A stretch of DNA of 48,457 nt, from positions 1 through 48,457 of the IMG/VR virus record IMGVR_UViG_3300027969_000007. One strand, 5' to 3'. Of the stretch, positions 42,623-48,457 are shown in pieces; position 1 is the first letter of the stretch, and each line of letters opens with the position of its first letter. The position numbers were made by a program, and so were the translations under genes. The DNA comes from a virus. The notes beneath the pieces are model-generated. The model saw only the letters and a program-made list of their open reading frames with translations, searched no databases and was not told where the DNA came from.

Positions 42623-43423
42623 ATGAAGATTAGAAATATTACACCTAGTGTTTATTATCCCGAACTTGACAAGATTTTAAGGGTAAACAGTATTCTATCT
42701 TCCAATATGAAATTGGAAGTAGATAAGTTAAATGGATATGAAGTATTGGGTATACAAATTGCCCCTAGTAATATTGGTGGGTATGAAGTTTGTTCAATGA
42801 AGTCTAAACAATGCGACAAGCATTGTATCTATATCAGTGGTAGGGGGCGATTCCATGCTACTAAAATGGCAAGAGTAGCAAGAAAGCTATTATTCTTTCA
42901 AGATCGTCCATTGTTTATTAAAAAGCTTAAAATAGAGATATTTAAGGCTAATATTAAGGCAAAAAAAGAGGGTAAAAAATTAGCTGTTCGATTGAATGTT
43001 TTTTCTGATATTATTTGGGAAAAAATTGCTCCCGAATTGTTTGAACAATTCAATGATGTAATGTTTTATGATTATACAAAAATTCCATCAAGATTGGACA
43101 AAAATAGACTTCCAAAAAATTACCATTTAACTTTTAGCCGTTCTGAAAATACTAGCGATAGAATGGTTCAAAAAATTGTAAATAGTGGGTTTAATGTCGC
43201 TATACCATTTTTTGCAAAAAAGAACCAATTACCTAAAAGCTTTTTAGATATTCCCGTTATTGATGGAGATAATAGCGATATTCGTTTCCTAGACTCTATT
43301 GGTTCAATAGTTGGACTATCTGCGAAGGGGAGCGGGAAAAAAGACGATTCTAACGGCTTTATTGTCAATCCTAATATCCCTAGGGAATTACCTAGATTTT
43401 TAGATTCTTTACAGTTGGTTTAA
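42623..43423 (+). CDS. Conserved-looking phage protein with Cys cluster, 266 aa
   Basis: The product has GIQIAPSNIGGYEVCSMKSKQCDKHCIYISGRGRFH, with three or more Cys, then VRLNVFSDIIWEKIA, FYDYTKIPSRL, YHLTFSRSEN, VAIPFF and DGDNSDIRFLDSIGSIVGLSAKGSGKKDDSNGF. I recognise this as a pattern shared by proteins of unknown function in many phages, but cannot name the family with certainty. The Cys cluster suggests a metal or iron-sulfur site. AAGGATT precedes the ATG. Confidence 0.7.
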   Translation: MKIRNITPSVYYPELDKILRVNSILSSNMKLEVDKLNGYEVLGIQIAPSNIGGYEVCSMKSKQCDKHCIYISGRGRFHATKMARVARKLLFFQDRPLFIKKLKIEIFKANIKAKKEGKKLAVRLNVFSDIIWEKIAPELFEQFNDVMFYDYTKIPSRLDKNRLPKNYHLTFSRSENTSDRMVQKIVNSGFNVAIPFFAKKNQLPKSFLDIPVIDGDNSDIRFLDSIGSIVGLSAKGSGKKDDSNGFIVNPNIPRELPRFLDSLQLV

Positions 43424-43488
43424 TTGCCCCCAGTTTGTTTCTTTACTTGTTTTTTCTTGTTTCATTCTACCTATTTGGAGTTATTGCC

Positions 43489-43716
43489 ATGAATATTTTG
43501 AACAATGAATTTTTGTACCGATTTCAAATTAATGATATTGGTATTATTTTAGTTAAACTTGCAATGGATGACGATGAATCCAAAAAACAGTTTAAATTCT
43601 TTAATGGTATTGCGTCATATAAAGTTATTGATGAATTAAAGAAGTTTAAAACCTTACTTCAAGCCCAACCATATTTAGAATCATTGTTTACAGATTTTAA
43701 AGATACTAGCTATTAA
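43489..43716 (+). CDS. Hypothetical protein, 75 aa
   Basis: The ATG at 43489 follows TTTGGAG by 9 nt, a leader also seen before the gene at 43887 (ATTTGGAGTAT). An upstream in-frame ATG would add a hydrophobic stretch without a ribosome site. Product MNILNNEFLYRFQINDIGIILV... is small and acidic in the middle (AMDDDESKKQF). No family recognised. Confidence 0.55.
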   Translation: MNILNNEFLYRFQINDIGIILVKLAMDDDESKKQFKFFNGIASYKVIDELKKFKTLLQAQPYLESLFTDFKDTSY

Positions 43717-43728
43717 AATTAACACCCT

Positions 43729-43845
43729 TACCCTTATTTTCAATAGGGTATACCCTAAATTTCAAAGCTTAAAAATTTTACCTTATTGCCATGCTATCTT
43801 TTTAGATAGTGTGGCTTAAGGCAATAGACAAGGTATTTTTCCTTG
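43729..43845 (+). other. Structured intergenic leader before the 43887 gene
   Basis: Between stop (43716) and next start (43887) lie a perfect 14-bp palindrome TAGGGTATACCCTA (43744-43757) preceded by TACCCTTATTTTC, a 12-bp stem GCCATGCTATCT (43788-43799)/AGATAGTGTGGC (43804-43815) over TTTT, and flanking arms TACCTT-ATTGCC (43779-43790) matched by GGCAAT (43820-43825) and AAGGTA (43830-43835). A further CAAGG/CCTTG hairpin follows. The ATTGCC and GCCA pairings share bases, so two folds compete. Confidence 0.5.
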
Positions 43846-43886
43846 TCATTATCGGTATTACTTAACCTTATTTGGAGTATCTCACA

Positions 43887-44873
43887 ATGTCGAGTATTTA
43901 TGGCAAGCCTAAAACACTATCTGATTTTAAGGCAATCAAGGCAATGCATCGACAAGGTAAAAAGCCTAGTGAATTACTAGATTTACATAATTCTAGATCA
44001 TATTCACCACGAATAAAAACTTATTCACTAATGCGATTTATTGATTCTGATTACGATAATAATTTTAGGCCTAGAAATTGTATTACCATACCAATAGGGA
44101 CTAGGCGGTCTAGTTATATTTCAAGAATTTATGATCATAAAAAGAAAAATTATACTGATATTCAATCTTGTTTTAAGCCATCGCATTTAAAATCTAATAA
44201 TCATGGTAGATATTCAAGCCGATGCAAATATGATCGTTTTAGCTATACACCTATGATCCAATCATTTGGATATTTGATTAATAAAAGCACCATGTATTTT
44301 AGAACTGATACCGATGATGGCATTATTTCAAGAGTAATAAAAGCCCCCAGAGGATTTTATTTTGCCATTGATCACTTAGGGTTTAAAATCCAATCCAATA
44401 GCATTAAATCAATGGATTATCATTTTACTGCTCTAGACTTGTTACCATATGCGATTAAGAAAAACGATTACAAGAGCGGGCAATTAATGGTTGCTATAGC
44501 CAAGAGCAACCATAAGGCACGAAAACAAGTCGATCTAAAATCGGCTATCTTTTCAGATGATCCTAAAAAGGTAAACAAGGTTATTAAAGAAGCTGAACGG
44601 CTTCAAGTTCAAATATCTATTGTGGATAGTATCAGAGCGGGCAATTGTTTATCAGGCACACAAGTTTGGGCAATGCGTAATCATTTAAGCACTAGCAACC
44701 ATTATCAAATACAATCGATATTCGATAAACTTGATGATGCAAACAAGGATCGAGTTAAACTTGTTATCCTTAGAGCAATTGAACGAACTAAAAACGAACT
44801 GGATAAAGGTTATTCAATGTTGAGAGATCATTACCTTGAATACCAAACTAACATGGATAAATTCCATTTTTAG
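43887..44873 (+). CDS. Hypothetical protein, 328 aa
   Basis: Largest right-arm gene. The ATG at 43887 follows TTTGGAG by 9 nt. The product MSSIYGKPKTLSDFKAIKAMHRQGKKPSELLDLHNSRSY... is basic and rich in Arg, Ser and Tyr in its first half (RSSYISRIYDHKKKNY), suggesting RNA or DNA binding, with a helical second half. No family recognised. Codons are strongly A/T-biased compared with the late genes. Confidence 0.65.
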   Translation: MSSIYGKPKTLSDFKAIKAMHRQGKKPSELLDLHNSRSYSPRIKTYSLMRFIDSDYDNNFRPRNCITIPIGTRRSSYISRIYDHKKKNYTDIQSCFKPSHLKSNNHGRYSSRCKYDRFSYTPMIQSFGYLINKSTMYFRTDTDDGIISRVIKAPRGFYFAIDHLGFKIQSNSIKSMDYHFTALDLLPYAIKKNDYKSGQLMVAIAKSNHKARKQVDLKSAIFSDDPKKVNKVIKEAERLQVQISIVDSIRAGNCLSGTQVWAMRNHLSTSNHYQIQSIFDKLDDANKDRVKLVILRAIERTKNELDKGYSMLRDHYLEYQTNMDKFHF

Positions 44874-44931
44874 GGCAACCCCTATTTTCAATAACCTAGG
44901 GGGTAAAATTCCTAGGTCAAAAAATTTTTTT
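44871..44931 (+). other. Intergenic double hairpin with A/T tail (right-arm family)
   Basis: TAGGG (44871-44875, containing the stop) pairs with CCCTA (44880-44884) followed by TTTTC, then ACCTAGG (44894-44900) pairs with CCTAGGT (44911-44917) over GGGTAAAATT, followed by CAAAAAATTTTTTT. Reads like a pair of weak terminators or a processing site, and matches the pattern at 45195-45254. Confidence 0.5.
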
Positions 44932-45020
44932 GCCATCCAACCTGGAGAATCAGAAAAAAAAATTCGCTGGGTTCTTTTTGTGTGTTACGATTTTTATCAT
45001 TTTTTTTACGGATGTTTACA

Positions 45021-45188
45021 ATGAATAAGCTTAATACCAATTGTTTTTGCTGCAACAAAAAACAAACAAAAAACAATCCTTTGATTAAGGATATCGGTAG
45101 AATGGTATGCCAACCATGCCATAAAAACATAGTATCTGAGCGAAGATATTATGCATCAGCTTTATGGCATGGCAACCCAATAAAGTGA
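45021..45188 (+). CDS. Zinc-ribbon-like small protein, 55 aa
   Basis: MNKLNTNCFCCNKKQTKNNPLIKDIGRMVCQPCHKN places Cys 8 and 11 with Cys 30 and 33, a CxxC...CxxC zinc ribbon, followed by a short basic tail. Ribosome site is weak (GGATG). Small phage zinc ribbons often bind nucleic acid or host proteins. It lies between two intergenic hairpin units. Confidence 0.6.
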   Translation: MNKLNTNCFCCNKKQTKNNPLIKDIGRMVCQPCHKNIVSERRYYASALWHGNPIK

Positions 45189-45194
45189 CGAAAT

Positions 45195-45254
45195 AGGGCC
45201 AACCCTGTTTCCCAATGCTATAGGGGGCAAAACCTATAGCGTAAAAATTTTTGG
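45195..45254 (+). other. Intergenic double hairpin with A/T tail (right-arm family)
   Basis: AGGG (45195-45198) can pair with CCCT (45203-45206) followed by GTTTCCC. Then GCTATAGG (45217-45224) pairs with CCTATAGC (45233-45240) over GGGCAAAA, followed by GTAAAAATTTTTGG. Loop and tail closely mirror the 44871-44931 unit while the stem sequences differ, so the form is kept but not the letters. Confidence 0.5.
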
Positions 45255-45316
45255 TGTGTTCGCCTGGTAAATGTGTGTTTAAAATTTTATCATTTTTTTT
45301 TGAAAGGAATTGTATC

Positions 45317-45559
45317 ATGCTGCGAATAAATAAAGATAAGCCGATTGAATTGATGGAATGCGATAACGAGCGTGTAATCAAGCTGAAGGTTGGAAGCTTA
45401 CATTGTATGCTACCAAACCTTGCAATCATCCGTAAGCTTTGGAATAATCGGGTGAAATCAGCTTCCAAGGAATTGCGAAGAGGATGGATAAAATGTGTAC
45501 TGGAAACGCACCTGGCTAACCAAGATTTGTATATTCGTGTAATGAATGGACTGCTTTAA
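45317..45559 (+). CDS. Hypothetical protein, 80 aa
   Basis: The ATG at 45317 follows GAAAGGA. An upstream in-frame ATG (45251) lacks a ribosome site and lies in the hairpin unit. Product MLRINKDKPIELMECDNERVIKLKVGSLHC... has a short beta start and a helical basic end (RKLWNNRVKSASKELRRGW). No family recognised. Confidence 0.6.
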   Translation: MLRINKDKPIELMECDNERVIKLKVGSLHCMLPNLAIIRKLWNNRVKSASKELRRGWIKCVLETHLANQDLYIRVMNGLL

Positions 45560-45598
45560 ATATCATCAAACCCTGTTTTTTTACGAAAGGTTAGTTAA

Positions 45599-45955
45599 AT
45601 GAAGATCATTAAAAACACTCTGGAAGTAATCACATCAGTATGGGAAGATCCTGGCGATTACCCAAACGCATTAGCAAGAGGCCCGCTCCCTTCTCGCCTA
45701 TGCGTAGAAGACATCTCAGGTTACCTCTTGCTTCAGATTGAGAAACAAGATCAAGAGAACGAGGATTTCGAGGACTGCAAACCTGACGAAATAATGCAGT
45801 CCTTGATGGAAGATCACACCATTAGTGTTGATGGTGTAGTAATTACATCATGGCAGTTTTGTCCGAAAGAGCATCCAAATTCAAACGATGCTGCTGGGCT
45901 AGACCTTTGGAAGATCATCCCTTATAAATGGGATTCTGATAAGTTTGAATTGTAA
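45599..45955 (+). CDS. Hypothetical acidic protein, 118 aa
   Basis: GAAAGG precedes the ATG. Product MKIIKNTLEVITSVWEDPGDYP... is acidic (QDQENEDFEDCKPDE) with several Trp. No family recognised. The gap before it carries ACCCTGTTTTTTT without a hairpin, a partial copy of the right-arm intergenic motif. Confidence 0.65.
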   Translation: MKIIKNTLEVITSVWEDPGDYPNALARGPLPSRLCVEDISGYLLLQIEKQDQENEDFEDCKPDEIMQSLMEDHTISVDGVVITSWQFCPKEHPNSNDAAGLDLWKIIPYKWDSDKFEL

Positions 45956-45964
45956 TAGACCCTG

Positions 45965-46004
45965 TTTTGCTGGAAGCTACCCCCTAACTTTTAGGGAAGC
46001 AAAA
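45965..46004 (+). other. Intergenic hairpin (right-arm family)
   Basis: Just after ACCCTG, TTTTGCT (45965-45971) pairs with AGCAAAA (45998-46004), enclosing CCCTAA (45982-45987) paired with TTAGGG (45991-45996). It is followed by AGTTTTAATTCTTTTG. It sits between the 118-aa gene and the ribosome site of the next. Confidence 0.45.
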
Positions 46005-46034
46005 AGTTTTAATTCTTTTGAAAGGGAATTAACC

Positions 46035-46301
46035 ATGACTACTTCTTCTATTTTATCTTCTAAATTCGCTGACAAAGGCGAACCCAATTACGATCCTAAT
46101 CGCATCGTAACAATCAATTTAAAGGCATCAGAGGCTTATATTCTCAGGTTCATATCTGCTATCCTAGCTGATGAACGATGTACTGATGATGGTAGGACAT
46201 CCATTATTAGTGGATGCAATGCCACTACACAGGATATGGCAAAAATTCATGGTAAAATATATTGCGATATTATGGGATGGAATCATTCGTATTTAGATTA
46301 A
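46035..46301 (+). CDS. Hypothetical protein, 88 aa
   Basis: The ATG at 46035 has GAAAGGGAA 7 nt upstream; longer in-frame starts overlap the previous gene and the hairpin. Product MTTSSILSSKFADKGEPNYDPN...FISAILADERCTDDGRTSI has no recognised family. Confidence 0.6.
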   Translation: MTTSSILSSKFADKGEPNYDPNRIVTINLKASEAYILRFISAILADERCTDDGRTSIISGCNATTQDMAKIHGKIYCDIMGWNHSYLD

Positions 46302-46316
46302 TAGACCCTCTTTTTC

Positions 46317-46347
46317 TTCACCCTATAGACCAAACCTGTAGGGTGAA
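46317..46347 (+). other. Intergenic 12-bp hairpin (right-arm family)
   Basis: TTCACCCTATAG (46317-46328) pairs with CTGTAGGGTGAA (46336-46347) over a 7-nt loop ACCAAAC, with one G-U pair. It is preceded by AGACCCTCTTTT and followed by AATATTATT, then the ribosome site of the next gene. The tail is too A-rich for a strong terminator. Confidence 0.5.
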
Positions 46348-46367
46348 AATATTATTAAGGAAGCAAT

Positions 46368-46679
46368 ATGAAAAGACCTATTGAATGCTCTAAGTGCGGT
46401 AAGAAGATTGTAAAAATGTATGGCTATAAAGACCTATGCAACCTATGCCACACAAAGGGATTAAACCTGTCAGCAAGAGGTGCTGCGGAACTTAAAAGGC
46501 TAAACGATGAACTAAGAAAAGTTAAAGCCCAGCTAAAATCCTTGCGAACAACTTTAGCTAACACCAATCGTTCATTGAAAACCGCTGCAAAAGTTAATGA
46601 AAGGCTTAAGGCTGATCATCGTGCAAATTTCGAGTGGGATCTTGAAAGAATCAAACAATATAATAAGGAAGAATTATGA
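46368..46679 (+). CDS. Zinc-finger and coiled-coil protein, 103 aa
   Basis: The N-terminal ECSKCGKKI and LCNLCH place Cys 7, 10, 24 and 27 as a zinc ribbon; the rest is a long basic coiled coil (LKRLNDELRKVKAQLKSLRTTL...). Likely a small dimeric nucleic-acid- or protein-binding factor. The stop overlaps the next ATG as ATGA, so it is co-translated with the methyltransferase-like gene. Confidence 0.65.
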   Translation: MKRPIECSKCGKKIVKMYGYKDLCNLCHTKGLNLSARGAAELKRLNDELRKVKAQLKSLRTTLANTNRSLKTAAKVNERLKADHRANFEWDLERIKQYNKEEL

Positions 46680-47254
46680 AAGTATTAGTTGCTTGCGAGT
46701 ACAGCGGAACTGTCAGGGATGCGTTTAAAGCTAAAGGCCATGATGCTTGGTCATGCGATTTGCTTCCTACAGACAAACCAGGACAACACTACCAGGGTGA
46801 TGTGATAAACTTTATCAGGAACAATCTTGGATTTGATCTTATGATTGCTCACCCGCCCTGCACCTACCTTGCATCATCAGGCTTGCATTGGAACAAACGC
46901 ATTCCAGGTCGAGACAAACTTACCTTGGAATCATTAGAGTTTGTGACCCTCTTATTCAATGCACCTATACCCAAAATCGTACTAGAGAATCCTATTGGTA
47001 GAATCAATACAGCAATCAGGAAACCAGATCAAATTATTCAGCCTTGGATGTTTGGAGAAGATGCATCAAAGTCAACTTGTTTATGGCTTAAAGGTGTACC
47101 CAAGCTAGAACCAACTGACATCATAAAGAAAGACAGGTACGCAAATCAAACGCCATCAGGCCAGAACAACCTTGGCCCATCTAAGGATCGCTGGAAGCTA
47201 AGATCAACAACTTATCAGGGAATTGCAGATGCTATGGCAGCACAATGGGGATGA
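46676..47254 (+). CDS. C5-cytosine methyltransferase-like enzyme, short form
   Basis: The 192-aa product has motif I-like VLVACEYSGTVRDAF, a catalytic-type HPPCTYLA (Cys 62) and VLENP (104-106), the PC and ENV-like motifs of DNA cytosine-5 methyltransferases. It is about half the usual length and shows no target-recognition domain, like other short phage members of the fold. It may modify phage DNA or free nucleotides, or use another protein for targeting. The neighbouring zinc/coiled-coil protein is coupled to it. Confidence 0.7.
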   Translation: MKVLVACEYSGTVRDAFKAKGHDAWSCDLLPTDKPGQHYQGDVINFIRNNLGFDLMIAHPPCTYLASSGLHWNKRIPGRDKLTLESLEFVTLLFNAPIPKIVLENPIGRINTAIRKPDQIIQPWMFGEDASKSTCLWLKGVPKLEPTDIIKKDRYANQTPSGQNNLGPSKDRWKLRSTTYQGIADAMAAQWG

Positions 47255-47298
47255 TTAGACTAGTAAAAAGCACCATCAATCATGTATACTGTTAGCCT

Positions 47299-47328
47299 AA
47301 GAGGGTTCGTAAGACCCTCTTTCTTTTT
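47299..47328 (+). terminator. Rho-independent terminator
   Basis: AAGAGGGT (47299-47306) pairs with ACCCTCTT (47314-47321) over TCGTAAG and is followed by TTCTTTTT. It lies 45 nt after the methyltransferase stop and just before the T5orf172 gene, so it ends the main right-arm transcript. Its right half repeats the ACCCTnTTT motif of the other right-arm gaps. Confidence 0.85.
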
Positions 47329-47345
47329 GGCCCAAGGTATATATC

Positions 47346-47885
47346 ATGGATGACAAAAACTTTTGGTCGTTTACAGACATCTCTGCTGACCTTGACCTAG
47401 CTTATACAACCATCAGAAGAAACATTGAAACATTTATAAAACAAAAGAAGATGAAACCTCTTACTAGAATGAAAGCAGAGAAGGGCCACTACTGCTCTGT
47501 CATGGACAGCACCCAGTACAGTTTATTTCGTGAGCTAATGAAGGGCCGAGCATCAGTAAACAAAGAAGATGAAGCGGTTAACAACAAGATATCTGACGAT
47601 GGATTCTTCTACCTAATACTTCTTGTACCTGAGTTCTCGCAGGGAAGAATCAAGGCTGGATTTACATCAAGAATGGACTCCAGGTTCAACGAACATCTGA
47701 TGTCAGCACCCACAGCAAAATTAATATACTCAACACCATGTCTACGCTCATGGGAAACATTTCTGTTAGCTTATGTTCATTCACATGGGGAAAAAATTAG
47801 ATCGGAAGTGTTTGATGTTTTCAACACAAAGGATTTAATCAAAAACCTTAAGACCCTCTTTAAACAGGTGGGTAAACGAAAATGA
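47346..47885 (+). CDS. T5orf172/GIY-YIG-like protein with N-terminal helix-turn-helix
   Basis: The N-terminal 50 residues (FWSFTDISADLDLAYTTIRRNIETF) look like a helix-turn-helix. Residues 86-150 (GFFYLILLVPEFSQGRIKAGFTSRMDSRFNEH... SWETFLLAYVHS) fit the T5orf172 branch of the GIY-YIG nuclease fold. Phage proteins of this kind act as regulators or mobile nucleases. It follows a terminator, so it needs its own promoter or read-through; AAGG precedes the ATG. Confidence 0.7.
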   Translation: MDDKNFWSFTDISADLDLAYTTIRRNIETFIKQKKMKPLTRMKAEKGHYCSVMDSTQYSLFRELMKGRASVNKEDEAVNNKISDDGFFYLILLVPEFSQGRIKAGFTSRMDSRFNEHLMSAPTAKLIYSTPCLRSWETFLLAYVHSHGEKIRSEVFDVFNTKDLIKNLKTLFKQVGKRK

Positions 47886-47911
47886 ATCACGGCAAAACAT
47901 TCAGCAACATG

Positions 47912-48039
47912 AACTAAGGATTGCTCTTAGTTAAGGGAAACGCATTTGCGTGAACTAAGGAAAAATTTGATCCCGAAATCTGTTTCGTGATCATACGAAA
48001 ATGGTCATAAAACAAGGCATTCGCCATGCGGTATTAGGA
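47912..48039. other. Multi-hairpin region between convergent genes
   Basis: Contains AACTAAG (47912-47918)/CTTAGTT (47926-47932), ACGCA/TGCGT (47940-47951), and TGATCcCGAAA (47968-47978)/TTTCGtGATCA (47983-47993) with one mismatch. GAACTAAGGA occurs twice as a direct repeat (47911 and 47952). A GCAT/ATGC stem follows near 48017-48029. The gap separates the 47885 stop from the convergent 48040 stop, but no T-run is present. Could be a structured RNA or a bidirectional termination zone. Confidence 0.4.
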
Positions 48040-48351
48040 TCATAAATCGTGAAGTTTATTATCATCGGTTAAAGCTGAATCATCATCAGTACCTTTAAGA
48101 AGTTCTGCTAACGCAATGTAAGCAGCAGCATCTTCGAGGGTATCTTGATGATACCCCTGAGAAAGTCTGCAAAGCTTAAGCAGGGCCATCATTACTGCCA
48201 CCTCATATGCACTAACCTCACGCTTTAAGAAGTTAGTCCAAGCATCAGCAATACGCTTCAAATTAAGCTCTGGAGCATCGTATTGATTAGCTCTTTCAAC
48301 AATGTGTTCAGTACAGCGTGAGAAGAATTCACTTAAAAGATATCTATCCAT
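48040..48351 (-). CDS. DUF6378-like phage protein, 103 aa
   Basis: MDRYLLSEFFSRCTEHIVERANQYDAPELNLKRIADAWTNFLKREVSAYEVAVMMALLKLCRLSQGYHQDTLEDAAAYIALAELL has the pattern of DUF6378-like proteins seen in many phages (role unknown). AAGGGAAAAATTTA lies before the ATG at 48351. On the circle it is the last gene of the minus-strand cluster that begins at 3487, after the 28-aa membrane peptide. Confidence 0.65.
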   Translation of the reverse strand: MDRYLLSEFFSRCTEHIVERANQYDAPELNLKRIADAWTNFLKREVSAYEVAVMMALLKLCRLSQGYHQDTLEDAAAYIALAELLKGTDDDSALTDDNKLHDL

Positions 48352-48457
48352 TAAATTTTTCCCTTAAAAAAGAAACGGCAAGACCACCTAAAAGACCAAA
48401 AACCAATGGAGCAATAATTAATTCAATCACTTATTTTTCCTTTCAATCAGTACAATG
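48331..48457. repeat. Terminal direct repeat, copy 2 (circular assembly overlap)
   Basis: Identical to bases 1-127. Contains the start of the 48040-48351 gene and a second copy of the 28-aa membrane peptide gene (48344-48430). On the circle this copy and the first are the same DNA. Confidence 0.97.

Noticed and set aside
47255-47298. TATACT (47285-47290) as a promoter for the T5orf172 gene
   Set aside because: No matching -35 box, and the predicted start would fall directly at the terminator hairpin.

Overview
The window is a complete tailed-phage genome, assembled as a circle. Its first and last 127 bases are identical, so the unique circle is 48,330 bp. The 127-base overlap equals a common maximum assembler k-mer, so it is probably an assembly artefact and not a true terminal repeat. 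The phage has a long tape-measure protein, tail-assembly chaperones with a probable -1 frameshift, tail-tube proteins, an HK97-type head (protease/scaffold, capsid, decoration protein) and a portal, which fits a siphovirus. I see no integrase, repressor or excisionase, and no tRNA. The host cannot be read directly. Papain-like protease, Ig-like and proline-rich secreted proteins, Cys-rich 'CANGQC' segments and a polymorphic-outer-membrane style beta-helix are reminiscent of Planctomycetota phages; this is weak inference. Strong AAGGAG-type ribosome sites show a host with ordinary Shine-Dalgarno initiation.

Layout. (1) 3487 down to 14, and across the junction to 48351-48040, minus strand: small proteins, a ribbon-helix-helix regulator, a RecE/Cas4-like PDDEXK exonuclease, a RusA-like resolvase, a PAPS-reductase-like PP-loop enzyme and a DUF6378-like protein. 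(2) 3674-11486, plus strand: replication and recombination module with a Sak4-like RecA-fold annealing ATPase, two paralogous DUF669-like proteins, a free-standing HNH-AP2 homing endonuclease, an SF2 helicase and a prim-pol/DUF3987-type primase-helicase. No family A or B DNA polymerase is visible. (3) 13407-11425, minus strand: terminase small and large subunits; terL runs tail-to-tail into the primase gene. (4) 13475-14295, plus strand: a two-gene island followed by an unusual folded element at 14307-14400. (5) 41349-14403, minus strand: the late block, reading portal, protease/scaffold, decoration protein, capsid, connectors, tail tubes, chaperones, tape measure, fibre and baseplate-type proteins, possible lysis or cell-surface genes, and Cys-rich virion proteins. 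(6) 41403-42103: AT-rich non-coding region, candidate origin or control region. (7) 42104-47885, plus strand: an AT-rich right arm of small, mostly unknown genes (membrane peptides, zinc-ribbon proteins, a small C5-methyltransferase-like enzyme, a T5orf172/GIY-YIG protein) separated by a recurring set of ACCCTnTTTT motifs and hairpins.

The most unusual signals are RNA- or DNA-level structures: a pseudoknot-capable element between convergent genes (14307-14400), a long-stem structured leader (3912-4000), a switch-like hairpin over the start codon of a tiny lipoprotein gene (5634-5691), the family of right-arm intergenic hairpins, two candidate frameshift sites (gpG/gpGT and an HNH protein), a nested in-frame scaffold gene, and a 221-nt terS/terL coding overlap. 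All function calls come from reading motifs and context; no database search was possible.
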